Positions 44,901 to 54,600 of a stretch of 64,000 nucleotides of DNA are shown one piece after another. The stretch comes from Edaphochlamys debaryana. Taxonomy: Eukaryota > Chlorophyta > Chlorophyceae > Chlamydomonadales. The position numbers were made by a program, and so were the translations under genes. The stretch lies in the NCBI GenBank assembly GCA_016858145.1, contig JAEHOE010000179.1, positions 143,653 to 207,652 of the forward strand. Direction: 5' to 3'. The stretch's first letter is position 1. Each line of letters starts with the position of its first letter. The notes beneath the pieces are model-generated. The model was not told the DNA's origin, did no database searches, and saw only the letters and a program-made list of their open reading frames with translations.

Positions 44901-47900
44901 GCAGCCGGGCTTACCATCTGGGCCAACCAGACGTGCAGCTCTACCCCTCCTCCAAACAACAGCACCTGCCCTATTGCGGCTCCACGCTGTGCTCTCTTTC
45001 CGAACTCCGGGGCTCCTTCCACAAACGCTGACAACGGCTGCAACCGGCTGTGGAGCCCCAGCCAGAGCCACTACCTCGTCTTGCAGGCCAACGGGGACCT
45101 GGTGGGTTATGAGCTGAGCAGTAGTAGGCGATGTGTCTGACGATAGGCTCCTTAGTGCGGTAGGAGAGGCACAACTCCTGCTCCTCCGGATGACCGGCTC
45201 GTGCTGTCCATCATGCTGGCCTGCCCGCAGGTCTGCAACCGTGTGAAGAACGCCTCCACAATTGTCTCCGTTTGGAGCACAGTCGCCAACCTCACCAACG
45301 CCAGCCGCTTGGCGCTGGTAATGCGCAGCGGAGGGGACTGGGTGCTCATGGGGGCGGGCAGCGGCGTGGCCTACGGTGTGCAGCTGAGCTCGTCACGAGC
45401 CGGTTACAGCTTCTCAGCACACGCTGGGGTTGGGAATGCCCCATACACCCTACGGGTAGGCTCTTTTGCGAGCATTGCTGAACGTTTCCAGCATTGAGAC
45501 GACTGGGAAGAAAATGGTCCTGCGTCATGGGCGCAGGTGCGAGAGGATGGTCAGGTGGAGCTGCTTAACCGTCATGGGGCCCCTGCCTGGACTACCTACC
45601 GCAGTGAGCCCTGCGAGGTGGACTGAGCCGAAGTGTATATCTTAGAGTATACTCCAGCGGCCATTTCTTCAGGCTGGAGCATGCAGTCCACACGCAAGGG
45701 CACTATCATGCTCATTCCCCAACGGTCATAGCTTGCATCTGGGCACAGCAGATGCCACGCTTCCTCCTGCGTTACCTTTCGCCTTAATTCGCAGTTGTTG
45801 CACCACCCTCGCGTCCACCCTTGCCTCCCACCCCACCGCTCGCTCCGTTTCCTGGCACTCCGTTTGTGCTTGAGGTAGTCAACGATCAGGCTGCTTGCCA
45901 GTCGGGAAGCAAATACTTGCTTAATGTACACATCGCTCTGACATTTATCCCGACTTTACGCTCGTAACCTACATAACTGGCTGGTTCAAGGGCCGCTTGA
46001 CAAGCGTGGATACGCACATGGGGAGGCAATGGGTCCTCGAGCGTATCGGAGACAGGCAGCTGTTTCGTCTTGCATCCGGCCCACCACTGGAGGTAGCCAC
46101 CCTTCAGCGGATTCAAGAGGGAAGCATTGTCTCTCTGGTGAGTGATAAGAAGCTCAAAGACACGGGTCGCACATGCCTCGGCATGCAGGAACTGAAGGAT
46201 AGGTGCGCCCTGCAGATCTGCACGCCTGCTGACCTTGCCCAAACCGTGTGCCTCTCCACCGCCGGCGCTCGCACCACGTAAGTATGGATGAGAACTCTTT
46301 TTCCTAGCCATGAAACATGTAGCAGTAGGGCGAAACACGCACCCATCCATGCAAGTCGCGAGCTCGTTCTTGCTTGGATTGACGTCCACGACCTCCAGGT
46401 ACTCCGCCGCCCCCGTGCCGTCCAATAATCTGAGGCTGAGGCTGCTAGTCATGTCCGTCAACCTTGTGGGCGCCTGCGACTCAGGCAGCGCTAGCTTCTC
46501 TGCGGTGTACGAGGCTTTCTGGAAGGAGGGCGGCTATGCAGATGTCCTCTCAAACTGCAGCTATGGCGGTGTGGTGCTGGACCGCACCCTGTTCAAGGTA
46601 GGCATCCAATTTCTCACGCAACCATGACTGAATGAGCTGCCCTAAACTGAACATGTTGCCCTGTCTCAGGCCATGGACGTGTGGGTCCCCTGTACGGGTG
46701 CAGTCCTTCAGTGCGACTACATCGCCGTCAAGGAGGCGGCACTACGTGCAGCAAGGGAGCTCATGGGGGGTGGGTAACGAGGGCGTTCCTGGTCTCCAAC
46801 CTGCCTCGAACATAGCCGACCTTGATGTTTTTTATTGCAGATAAGGTTGACCTCTACTCACACAAGGTAACACGCTCGATCAATGTCTGCTAACATTGTC
46901 AACGCAGCATTGGACCCAGTGTCTGCGTGCGCACAGGCATACATTCTGCCCACCATTGGCTACTGCGATTGGGCCGGCATTGCCACGCTCAGGGGTGAGG
47001 AGGCCTGGACCAGGGCTCTTTACAACGTGGGCTTGTCATCTTGCCACCAAGCCAAGTGAAAGTCTCACTGTCTGTCCGCAGGGCGTGAGGTGTGGTTCAC
47101 ACCTGGACTATGGGTGCGCTTGCATTTGCCCGCGAAGCGTGATCCCGATGCGTCAAACTGCCAAGTCGTGCTTTCACTTTATTGACATCCGTCCGTCCCG
47201 TACATCACAGGGCATCTTTCATCAGAGGACCGTGCTTCAAGAGCTTGTGCATCGTAAGAGGCCTAACGGCCAAGTTATTTGCGGCATGGCTGCGCGCGCG
47301 TGTGCCCCACTTATTAGGCGAGCGGAACACGTTTGCTTATCCGCCCCCCCCAATTGCGCCCCCCTAAACCCACAGTGTTCGGGATCCACCACGCCTACGG
47401 AGACGGCATCGAGTACGCCGACTTGAGCACCTTTATGGGCTATGGCACCGCCTGTCCGTCAGCCCCCGAGCTGTGAGTGAAGCTCATAGCACTACAGAAG
47501 ATAGATCAGCTGAATACAGCCATGCGTGACATAAACAGGTGGCGTCTGGGCTGGGCAACGCCCCTGTCCATCCTCATGGCCGCCACCCTGCCCGCGGGGG
47601 GCACCTACACGGTCTTCGAGCTGCCCGCCACCTACCTGGGCCCCAGCGGGGCCTTTGTCAAGATCCAGCCCGACTGGATGGGCCCAGCGTACGACAGGTA
47701 GATCCATGTTCTACATGTTCAGTTGCGAAGCGACGGGGCTCACGTAGAGACTCTGGCTTTACTTCTCCAGCCATTTGGTTCTCCGCATTTGCACTGTTAC
47801 AGGAATGTGTACCTGGCGCTCCGAGGTCGAGGTGGAGGAGACCTCACGCTTGTGGATGAGTTCGTGAACAGGATCAGCATCCATACCGCCCTCAGCGACA

Positions 47901-50066
47901 TGGACAATGACTTTGTGGGTACGTACTACTATGGTAATGAGCAGTACATGAACAGCCCGTCAAAGAGTTAGCCATTTCCAACCTCTACACCAAAGACCAC
48001 CCCGCTCACCCGTCTTGTCTCATCCACTTGCAGGTGAATCCGACCCTCACTACAACCTGATCGGCACACTGGAAGTCAATGCGGCCCTGGACCTGCCTGG
48101 CATGCGGCTCAGCATTGTGACCAGGGGTACGGCTCACCCGAACGCTACCTTCGATACTGCTGTCGTTGGATCCAAGTTACTAGACTCCTGCCCCACCTGT
48201 TACCACGCCCAGATCTACTGGCCAAAGGCACCCGCATGCAAGTCTTAATCTGCCGCTACAACGCCAGCGCCTCAGAGTGCAAGATGCCAGCCTCAATGAC
48301 AGCGTAGGTGGCGTGGGGCAGCGGAACTCTGAAACCATAATCCGGTCTACCTGGGTTTCGGCCATTTTGCCTCCGGGTAAAACTCATTAAGTGATGAGCA
48401 CACTGTAAGAATGTTGCTTGCTGCTATCCGCTTTCAGCTGCCCTCCACAGCCCGGCTTCATCGAAAAAGCTGATGCAGACCACCTTGAGCCGGCGCTGGA
48501 CCTGGGGCGCTACCCAGACATCTCGGTCATGACCACCGTGTGCGCCCGGGACACCCGCTGCGCCGGCTTCAGTTTCTCCATGGACAGCGGAGGCGTGTTT
48601 AAAGCCAACGCCACGGCAAACGCGAGGGTGAGTGCGAATTCGGCTGAACGGAGATCCCCGTCCTAAGTGAACTCAACCGGGTGGATGCACGTACGCATGA
48701 GGATAGATGGGGCGGACGTAATACTGCTTGTGCAACCGTGTGATTGCTGTGTGCTGCAGGTCTCCGGCCGGTGCCTGTACGTCAAGACGGCGAGACAGGG
48801 TAGGTGTAGTGGGTTTGCACATCCAGCTGCAGCCTGTCCGCACGAGTGTTATTACCTCCTCGTTTGCATTCAGGTTGCGCCCGCCCTGAGGGCTGGTGCC
48901 CGGAGAGCAGTGGGGCCGTGCTGGGACAGGTGCACTGCAGCGACGGTGACAGGTGCGTAGAGGTGGTGCATACGGCTGGCCCATCTCAGCTGCCTGGTCT
49001 TGATGAGCATCGATGACCTTCTGTCTACATGCCCCAGTGCATCCTGTCACACGACAATATTCTAATGCTGCTGCCGGCCCTTCCACCGCGCGCCACACCT
49101 TTCAGGCTGCTGGATTGGTACTGCATCGACGCGTACGGCAATCGCCACACAGTCCGGTCCGGAGACGGCTGCGCCCCTGTGGGGCCCGATGCCACCGTGG
49201 CTTCCTGCCCCGCTGCACAGCTGTTCAGGCCCCCGGGTTAGTTTCTTTCAGCCACAGTATATCCCATGCGCGTGCGCCCAAGGCGGATCCTGTATCAAGC
49301 AACTGTACTAAACTTCCCATTTCACAAATCCCATGTTATCCCCCGCGCAGGTGGTGATTGGGCCTGTGTGTCAGGCTGGGACATGCGAGGTGACACAATA
49401 CGGGCCACGTCTCTTTCAGAGCCAACCAGCCCCAACAATAAGGCCCAGTGCCGGGCCGTGTGCCGTGATGAAGTAGGCTGTGACTTCTTCACCCTCAGCA
49501 TCAATGGGTTGTGCACACTGCGAAACTACCTCTTCACCGGCAAGATTGGCACCACGGCCGCCAATTCCTCAGTGTCCTGGACGTGCCTAGGCGGAACCAA
49601 CTACGGTGAGCTCTACCTTTCACGCCTCGGGCTGTCGCGAAGCGGACCCTTTTGAAGCACGCTTCTGTCGTTTCTCTGCCCTACCCTGCCTGCCAGGCCG
49701 GTTCCTATGTGTAGACGGCTGGGACACCGCCGGCACCAATCTCGGCCCTATGACCACCACATCCAGCCGTGACAAGTGCCGGGACGCGTGCCTGGCCAAC
49801 AGCGCGTGCACGTGAGCGGCTATAAGGCGGGGCAGGGGGGTTGCTGGTGCTGGCTGTACGACGGGCGAGCGTGAAGCCAGGAACAATGGACATTCAACAG
49901 TAGTACCTATGCGTGTTGTTGTCCCGCCTTTGCCCACCCCAGGATGTTCGTCCTTTACGGCAGTGGCGGCTGCCAGCTGCGGTACGGCATGCTTGGAGGG
50001 TCCGATGGCCGCACACAAAGCGATGCAATGGTGGCTGTGACTTGCTTTAAAGTGCATGACGGATAG
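29871..50066 (+). CDS. Giant secreted matrix protein with PAN, lectin-like and QEXXH gametolysin-type protease modules (~57 exons, ~2,990 aa)
   Basis: Exons: 29871-29991, 32967-33194, 33642-33908, 34088-34224, 34313-34436, 34780-35046, 35225-35361, 35454-35577, 36752-36979, 37442-37708, 37888-38024, 38113-38236, 38836-38940, 39034-39165, 39253-39361, 39468-39673, 39795-39851, 40042-40224, 40332-40582, 40666-40902, 41029-41374, 41468-42028, 42121-42210, 42286-42505, 42572-43110, 43185-43260, 43347-43530, 43599-43860, 43950-44015, 44088-44195, 44299-44356, 44443-44585, 44681-44794, 44905-45101, 45231-45455, 45537-45603, 45795-45925, 45991-46137, 46216-46277, 46399-46597, 46670-46769, 46841-46866, 46937-46994, 47082-47113, 47211-47253, 47376-47472, 47539-47697, 47803-47918, 48034-48126, 48213-48303, 48438-48627, 48760-48799, 48874-48952, 49106-49236, 49351-49605, 49697-49811, 49943-50066. 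Phase matches at every joint and no in-frame stop remains. Modules are mostly bounded by phase-1 introns. The protein should be exported and act in the extracellular matrix or wall. Least certain are the first exon (3-kb intron after it) and the 45795-45991 joint. Two or more adjacent genes cannot be excluded without cDNA. Confidence 0.7.
30930..31215 (+). repeat. Low-complexity CAGCGCCCAGC-type repeat in the first intron
   Basis: Degenerate units of AGCGCCCAGCGGC and CAGCGCCCAGCA recur for nearly 300 bases inside the 3-kb first intron. They create long open frames on both strands (Ala/Pro/Gln-rich forward, Cys/Trp/Arg-rich reverse) that are compositional artefacts. Confidence 0.6.
32862..38420 (+). 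repeat. Nested tandem duplication inside the giant gene
   Basis: About 32862-34620 and 36651-38420 are near-identical, introns included (offset 3,785-3,800 bp). Each holds a cysteine-module exon, a PAN exon and a two-exon cysteine module. Between them 34780-35760 is a further PAN plus cysteine-module copy (offset about 1,138 bp from the first). The array adds three PAN and five cysteine modules to the protein. Silent intron identity means the duplications, or conversion between them, are recent. Confidence 0.9.
32967..38236 (+). other. PAN/Apple and cysteine-rich WC...DCDGDG module array
   Basis: PAN-like exons (33642-33908, 34780-35046, 37442-37708) encode about 89 residues with GQICPA, FAFHEHMDLFG, YDVAAMC, CQAFSLWGG, YCLKY and DSCLGTY, a spacing typical of PAN/Apple domains, which bind protein or carbohydrate. 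The cysteine module (single-exon form 32967-33194 and 36752-36979; two-exon form elsewhere) has RPDWWCYHEGSTFEILDCDG, then ELICTD, GVISSARGC and TGWPSAP.YYCP. It recurs at least seven times in the protein and, to my knowledge, occurs in other volvocine surface proteins; I have no name for it. Open stretches between these exons (for example 33473-33640) shift frame between copies and are read as intron. Confidence 0.75.
38836..38940 (+). other. Proline-rich linker exon 1
   Basis: This 105-base phase-1/phase-1 exon encodes a Pro-rich spacer (PPLPVPAPPPYGAYGGPPPS and onward) between the last repeated cysteine module and the F5/8C-like domain. Such proline-dense segments are hydroxylated and glycosylated in algal wall proteins. 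Confidence 0.7.
39034..39851 (+). other. F5/8-type C (discoidin/fucolectin-like) domain
   Basis: Four exons (39034-39165, 39253-39361, 39468-39673, 39795-39851) encode about 165 residues. Visible are NLTNLARGQPAFSSSSWG, DKAVDG, TALGDTQQWLSVRI, SRVDWCCGEQLSRAQVRIG and the closing YLSLLEVEVHG. This matches the N-LA-G-PA-SS...AVDG...D.QPWL.V.I...NR.D.C..RL..A.VRIG pattern of fucolectin-type F5/8C domains, which bind fucose or other glycans. The calcium-site residues were not checked. Confidence 0.75.
40042..40224 (+). other. Hydroxyproline-glycoprotein-type linker with a GC-AG intron
   Basis: This 183-base exon encodes 61 residues that are over half proline, with repeated PPSP, PSPRPP and PPNPLPP motifs as in pherophorin spacers. 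It ends ATAG|GCAAGT, an ideal GC-type donor; no GT donor nearby keeps phase, so the following intron is probably GC-AG. Confidence 0.8.
40332..41374 (+). other. LamG-like (concanavalin A-like) domain 1
   Basis: Three exons (40332-40582, 40666-40902, 41029-41374) encode about 278 residues. Hallmarks of the LamG/jellyroll class are AYFDA...LSWRDKQ at the start, APFTVIAIYN in the middle and GLALVYSRALSHAELGEVY...APRFGW at the end. The fold is a beta sandwich that usually binds glycans or proteins. Confidence 0.7.
41468..42028 (+). other. Jacalin-like or other beta-rich lectin-like domain 1
   Basis: A single 561-base exon encodes 187 residues beginning QVVPETPFFCGRAYG and containing ITAVRACCASDAQFGYGVQT, IQFRT, LGDPQLC and a late VSFVFFKG strand. 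The I..V...YGVQ.IQFRT pattern with a later VPSGY.L.GF is suggestive of jacalin-type lectins, but I am not sure. It is homologous to the segment at 43185-43860. Confidence 0.5.
42121..42210 (+). other. Proline-rich linker exon 2
   Basis: A 90-base phase-1 exon (PPAQQAAPPPTTPLPPPPPS) separates the first LamG/lectin-like pair from the second. Confidence 0.7.
42286..43110 (+). other. LamG-like domain 2
   Basis: Exons 42286-42505 and 42572-43110 encode a second copy of the same domain: AYFDGAGGV...ISWRDVK, SPFTVVVIHK and AAVLVYSRALSEGELNQIY...APRLGW. The two copies differ in intron number (two introns versus one) and in much of their sequence, so this duplication is older than that of the PAN array. 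Confidence 0.7.
43185..43860 (+). other. Lectin-like domain 2, paralogue of 41468-42028
   Basis: Exons 43185-43260, 43347-43530 and 43599-43860 encode a diverged second copy with FFCG, AVSVCCDASSPS, a GQPWVEVPPGMQLAGLVT stretch and a closing INSVAFLFSKG that mirrors IHRVSFVFFKG in copy 1. Copy 1 has no introns here, copy 2 has two. Confidence 0.55.
43950..44195 (+). other. Two proline-rich linker exons
   Basis: Exons 43950-44015 and 44088-44195 encode TPPSPPRPAAPSTPPQNPP and KPPGAPPKPPRPRLPPTPP-type spacers, both in phase 1. The donor of the first is GTGCGC; reading further would meet a stop, which supports this splice. Confidence 0.6.
44299..44585 (+). other. Cysteine module 6 and following linker
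   Basis: Exons 44299-44356 and 44443-44585 encode a diverged cysteine module: DCLRPRGWCNG...FLDLTCTEPNG...KCS...ATGWPNATAAFCPNRW. The WC, LxC, TGWPxA and FCP positions match the modules of the PAN array. Exon 44681-44794 adds another Pro-rich linker. Confidence 0.65.
44905..45603 (+). other. Bulb-type (mannose-binding) lectin-like domain
   Basis: Exons 44905-45101, 45231-45455 and 45537-45603 encode repeated B-lectin strands: SHYLVLQANGDL, VSVWSTV, WVLMGAGSGVAYG and REDGQVELLNRHGAPAWTTY. The LVLQ.NGDL...VW.S and L.V.EDG.VEL.N..G...W patterns are those of GNA-type lectins, which bind mannose when QxDxNxVxY is intact. Here the site is altered, so binding is uncertain. Confidence 0.6.
45991..48303 (+). 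other. Gametolysin-like (peptidase M11) metalloprotease domain with QEXXH
   Basis: Exons from 45991 to 48303 encode an M11 domain. Diagnostic parts are LRLLVMSVNLVG, SNCSYGGVVLD, VPCTGAVLQCDY, ILPTIGYCDWAGIATL, then GIFHQRTVLQELVHLFGIHH spread across the 47211-47253 and 47376-47472 exons, EYADLSTFMGY, SAPELWRLGWATP and a closing MQVLICRYNASASEC. The zinc motif reads QELVH..GIHH: the first histidine of HEXXHXXGXXH is glutamine, as in the Volvox VMP matrix proteases. The usual M11 residues after it (EYxD, MGY, C..AP.LW.LGW) are present, so the domain looks complete. The intron 48127-48212 is needed to keep frame. A pro-segment probably lies around 45795-46137. Confidence 0.82.
48438..50066 (+). 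other. C-terminal PAN-like and cysteine modules
   Basis: After the protease come a PAN-like module (48438-48627 and 48760-48799: TTVCARDTRCAGFSFS...GRCLYVK), a seventh cysteine module (48874-48952 and 49106-49236: ARPEGWCPESSG...DWYCIDA), and two more PAN-like modules (49351-49605: WACVSGWDM...CRAVCRDEVGCDFFTL; 49697-49811 with 49943-50066: CVDGWDTAG...CRDACLANSACTMFVLY...GGCQL). The protein stops at TAG 50064-50066 with no membrane span or GPI signal, consistent with a soluble secreted product. Confidence 0.7.
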
Positions 50067-50258
50067 CTCTGGATTACCGGGGCAGGTACGTGCTGAGAGT
50101 ACCTTAGTTCCATCTCCATATCGATGTTGACGCACGCTTGGCGGAGGTAGCACGCCCCGAGGCTTCCAACCCTTGCAGTTGCGGATGGCGAGCATCGGCT
50201 GTGGTTTCGATGGATTGGTTGCCGGAGCATTTCCAATCGAGCGGCAGGATTGCATGAA
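50067..50258 (+). other. Remnant 3' flank between the giant gene and the LTR
   Basis: Only 192 bases separate the TAG from the left LTR. I see no TGTAA in it, so the giant gene's transcript may end inside the LTR. Confidence 0.5.
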
Positions 50259-51543
50259 GATGTTGCACGAGGGTGGTTGAACATGAGGATTGGGTGTCCA
50301 CGCGACACGCTCCTGCGTGTGCCGCGCACTTTGCGGCTGTACCATAGCACTTGCATGCCCACGAGCGATTGGCATGCGCTCATGGCAGGGCACGCGCATT
50401 GACAAGTCGGGGGTGCACTTCTAAGTTTCTACGGCATGCGGCGTGGTGTGTGTGGCGTGTGGCCTGGAGCAATGGCACGTGTACCACTGAGTAAGCAAGG
50501 GTCCCCTGGACCACTAGTTGTCTTTGTGGCGAGCGAGGCGCCCTGGATACCCTGGGACGAGTGGAAGGGCACCGTATGTGGGATAAGGGTGTGTGGTCGT
50601 GAGGGCTGAGCGGTCGGGAGCACATCTGCGGCCTGTGTACAATATTGCAAGTGGATCTGGACCATGCAAGATGGGTGGCGAGGGCCAAGGGGGAAGAGGG
50701 TGTGTGGTTGTTGACGCTCGGAGGTGTTTGGTGGTCACGGCAATTGTGGTTTGGGTTGATTGATGTGGTTGTGCGGTAGTGCGTGAAGCTTTCAAAGGGG
50801 CCTTATGCGATTGCCCGGGAGTACATAAGGAGTGGCCGGTGACGGATGGGGTAAGCCCCGGATCCAAAATCGTGATCGTCTGGAGCGTAAACCTGCCCTG
50901 ACTCGCTATTCTGCGGCTTTATTGCCAAGTGCTATCCTGCCGAGCCCTCTGTAATCTGAGAGCTCACTTCTGTCTCCGACCTGGAGCCCCGCGCCCTGTT
51001 CCCAGAGGCGTCAGGCACGGACCCCTGGTCCCTGCCCCCACTCAGCCTGCCTGCCCCGCAGCCGGCTGTGTTTGTCTCGTGTCCCCTTCAGCGCTCGCAC
51101 TAGCGCCACAGGGCACGCTCCCCGCTCCTCGCCTGCATCAGTGCGCGAGCGGAGGCGAGCGCATTGGCTTCCTACCCGATCACACGCTAAACCCTGCGGG
51201 CCCTCAGCCCAGCCGGGTCTTCACCGCAGCAGCCCCGCGCCGCTGCTCCATCCCCCCCCCCCTTCCGTCCGCTCACACCCCTTTGACCCCGTCACGCTAT
51301 ACGCTTCCGCTGCATCACTTCCCAAACCTAAGTCCCACTTCGACGTGCGCAATACCCCTGCGTCACGAGACCCGCGCTTGAGACATCCCGAGCCCGCTCC
51401 CTGAGGCGAGACCAGAGTCAGCGTCTTCACACGCTAGATCCTGGGCACCACCGGGCGTGCAGAACGATCCTAGGGCAGCAATCCACACGACTGGGCCACA
51501 AAAAAAAATTTGTGGGTACTCATTAAGTGTGGCCCTGCTTTCC
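50259..51543 (+). repeat. Left LTR
   Basis: 1,285 bp, starting near GATGTTGCACGAGG and ending CTTTCC directly before the TGGTAGCGGGACC primer-binding-like site. It has a TGTAA at 50949-50953, a probable poly(A) signal. Near the 3' end is an A-run followed by TTTGTGGGTACTC. Confidence 0.88.
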
Positions 51544-51562
51544 TGGTAGCGGGACCTGGTTG
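51544..51562 (+). other. Putative primer binding site
   Basis: TGGTAGCGGGACCTGG begins immediately after the LTR. TGG is the complement of a tRNA's CCA end, and GGTCCCGCTACCA would be the tRNA 3' terminus. The tRNA identity was not determined. Confidence 0.6.
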
Positions 51563-51642
51563 TGCAAGTCAGTGGCTGCACCTCGCTCTCATAGCCGGTC
51601 AGACGTACAGTAACACCCAACACAAGAAGAAAAGGGGCCAAT

Positions 51643-54600
51643 ATGGAAGACCAAGAGCGCCAACATGGCGTTACCGCGTCAGGCTTGAACGCCATCCCCC
51701 TGTTCGATCCGGATCTGCATGATGCACGGCAATGGCTAAACCGCATTGAGCGCCACGCCCAGTTGTTTGAATGGCGTGATGAGGATAAATTGATGGTGGC
51801 GTGCTGCCGCCTGAACTCGGTCGCCCAGATTTGGGAGGCGGGGCTTGGACCAGAGCTAGGAAACTGGGCGTCCTTCAGACGGGCTTTCGTGAACCGGTTC
51901 GCCGAGAGAGAGGACGAGTTGTACAGCCGCCTGGCAAACTGCAAGCAGGGGCGCAAGGAGAGCGTGAGGCGCTACGCGGACCGATATCGGCACCTGTGCT
52001 CACAGCTCAGCATTGATGCAAACGAGGACCCCACATACATGTATAACTTCCTGCGAGGGCTGCAACCCCGCATCCACGCCAAGGTTTACCTGTTGCGGCC
52101 ACGTGACCTTGACGCTGCCATCAGCGATGCCATTTATGTGAGCGAGGGTCTGGACCTGGCGAGGGATGATCAAGGGGATGAGGAGGAGGGGGAGGATGTG
52201 GGCCGGTCTGCGCCCAGTCGCAAGGGCCGAGAGGAGGGTCCCCGGTTTGAGCGGGTGAACCCAGCGCCCCGTTACGAGCTTGTGAGACCCGAGCCACGAA
52301 GCGGTGGCATGGCACGGGGACGGGACGCGCAAGATCGCCCTCGTGTACGGTGGGATGACCGCCGGGAGCCAATGGGGAGGCGCGAAGACACTCGCACCCC
52401 ACCGCGGGCGGCACCTCCCCCTCGCCCACCTGCGTCTCCCACCGGAGGGGCTTCAAACGACATTGAGGCGTTGCGGCGGGAGTTCGCACGCCTCTCCGTG
52501 AACCTGCAGGAGATGCAAAGGAGGCAGGAGGGTGGTTACCCGACAAGGCGGGGAGATGACCTGGCGACCATGGTCAGCATGGTGGACGTAGACCACACTC
52601 CTCAGGTCTACTCCGCGCATGGGGGGCCTCTGCGGGGCCGATTCCCGCGCCTGAGCCCGACACCCCCTCGATACCAGTCGCCACGTTTCCACAACCATCA
52701 GGCTCACCGGGATGAGGTGTACCTGAAGCGGATGGGTGACTTCCCGAACACCACGCTGCCCCGCAAGAGGGTGGCGATTGACCCAGCCAGTTATGTGAAT
52801 CCTGCTGGGGCGGGCGGAGCCCGTGAGGGGCGAGCGGGGGGAGAAGAGGAGCGCCCGCATGTGGCGGCACGGCGTGCTATGCCCGCTGGGACAAGGATGG
52901 ACCCACCTCCCGCACAGCCCCCGGCCTTCGAAGCCAGGCGGAGCCCCGGCCGCGTGGGGTGGCGGCCGCCACCTCGGGCCGCCGGCGAGACCATGGGCCG
53001 CACGCACGCCATCCCTGCTGGCAACCCGATGGAGGAAGAGGGGAGGGTTGCGGATGAGATCATGCTGAAGGTCAACAAGTTTCCCCTGACCCTGGGGTCA
53101 GCTCTGCGTGTCAACCCTGTCAACGTTTACACAAAGCTAGGTGCTCGGATCCTCAACGTGGCACGTGCCCAGCGCGACAAGGGGGCGGCGGCCGCGCCTT
53201 CCCCCGGTGCGCCAGCTGCGCCCGCGCAGCATGCAGCCGAGATCAACCCGGACTCACCCGACCAAGCTCGGGGCGACCCGATGATTATGCACGCCGACCC
53301 TGGGGTGGTGATGAAGACCACCGCCTTGGAGCCACCTCGGTTCCAGGTGTGCCGGGCAGAGATCCTCCTGGCTGATGCGGAGGGCGTCATGGTCAAGACC
53401 CCCAGCATCATCGATAGTGGGGCGTCCAACAGCCTGGCGCCGTACCAGACCGTACGGAAGCTACGCCTGCTGCCCAGCATTGAGCCAACCAGTGCCACGT
53501 TCCTGTCGGCGGACGGGAGCAGTGCGAAACCGTCAGGGCGGATTAGGGAGCTTTTCACATCGACAGGGGACATGGTGATCACGATTGACCCATTTGTGAG
53601 CCAGGCGAGGTCGTACTACATGCTGCTCGGCTGCGATTGGCTGAGTCAGGCGCGGGCAACCATTTGCTATGACACTTCACGCCTGTACTACACGAACGAC
53701 GATGGGCAACGTAGCTTTATCCCCATCACCTTCCTGAGGTCTCCCGAGGCCATGATGGTGGAGACCATTCCCGAGGAGGACTCACCGGAGGGGGCCTTGG
53801 TGGCGGACTTCGACCCGCCCCCTGCCGCGGCGGCGGGTGCTCGTACGCAGTCCGCAAGCACCAGCGCACCGGGGGCCGGAGAACCCATGGATGACGGTGA
53901 CCTCCCGCCACTCGTGGAGGACTCTGACGAAGATGAGGACGAGGCTGAGGAGGGCGAGGAAGAAGAGGGGAGTGAGGAGGGCAGCAACTCGGAGAGCAAG
54001 GATGACGATGGGGATGATGATGCTGGGGCCGGAGGGAGCCCAGGCTCATGGGGGTCGTGGGAGGATAATGAGGATGGGCCGGATCAGGATGACTGGGAGC
54101 GGCAAGCCCAGTCAACGCGCCGACCCAACGTTGAGGTGTATCTCTCACCCTCGGCTGCCGGCCCGGCTCGCTCGGCCGCCAGCCCAAGCGGACGGACGGC
54201 GCCTGCGGGGGAGGGTGAAGGGGCCGTGGCCCAGTTGGGAACGAAAGGGTCGGGGCGGACAGAAAGCCTGCCTAGCCCGCCGACCTTCACCTCGGCGGAG
54301 GAGCACCTGGCAGCAGCCCGGGCCCTCGCTACCCGTGCGTGGGCACGCAACAAGGAAACGCCCCCAAGGGAGGAGCTGAGTAACACGCTGCGGGAGAGGA
54401 TCAACCCGGATCTCACCTCGGCACAAAGGGAGGGGATGTATCAGCTCCTGATGCGCAACCATGACATGTTCGCCTTGACGAACAGCGAGCTGGGGCGCAC
54501 GACGTGGGTAACCTGCAAGGTGGATACGGGGGACAGCCCTCCGGTTTACACCCCGCCGTACCGAATGTCACGTGTTGAGATGGCGGCGGTTGATGCGGAG

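Noticed and set aside
48034..48248. Premature stop or frameshift in the protease C-terminus
   Set aside because: An intron 48127-48212 (GTACGG donor, pyrimidine-rich CCCAG acceptor) restores frame and the expected MQVLICRY ending.
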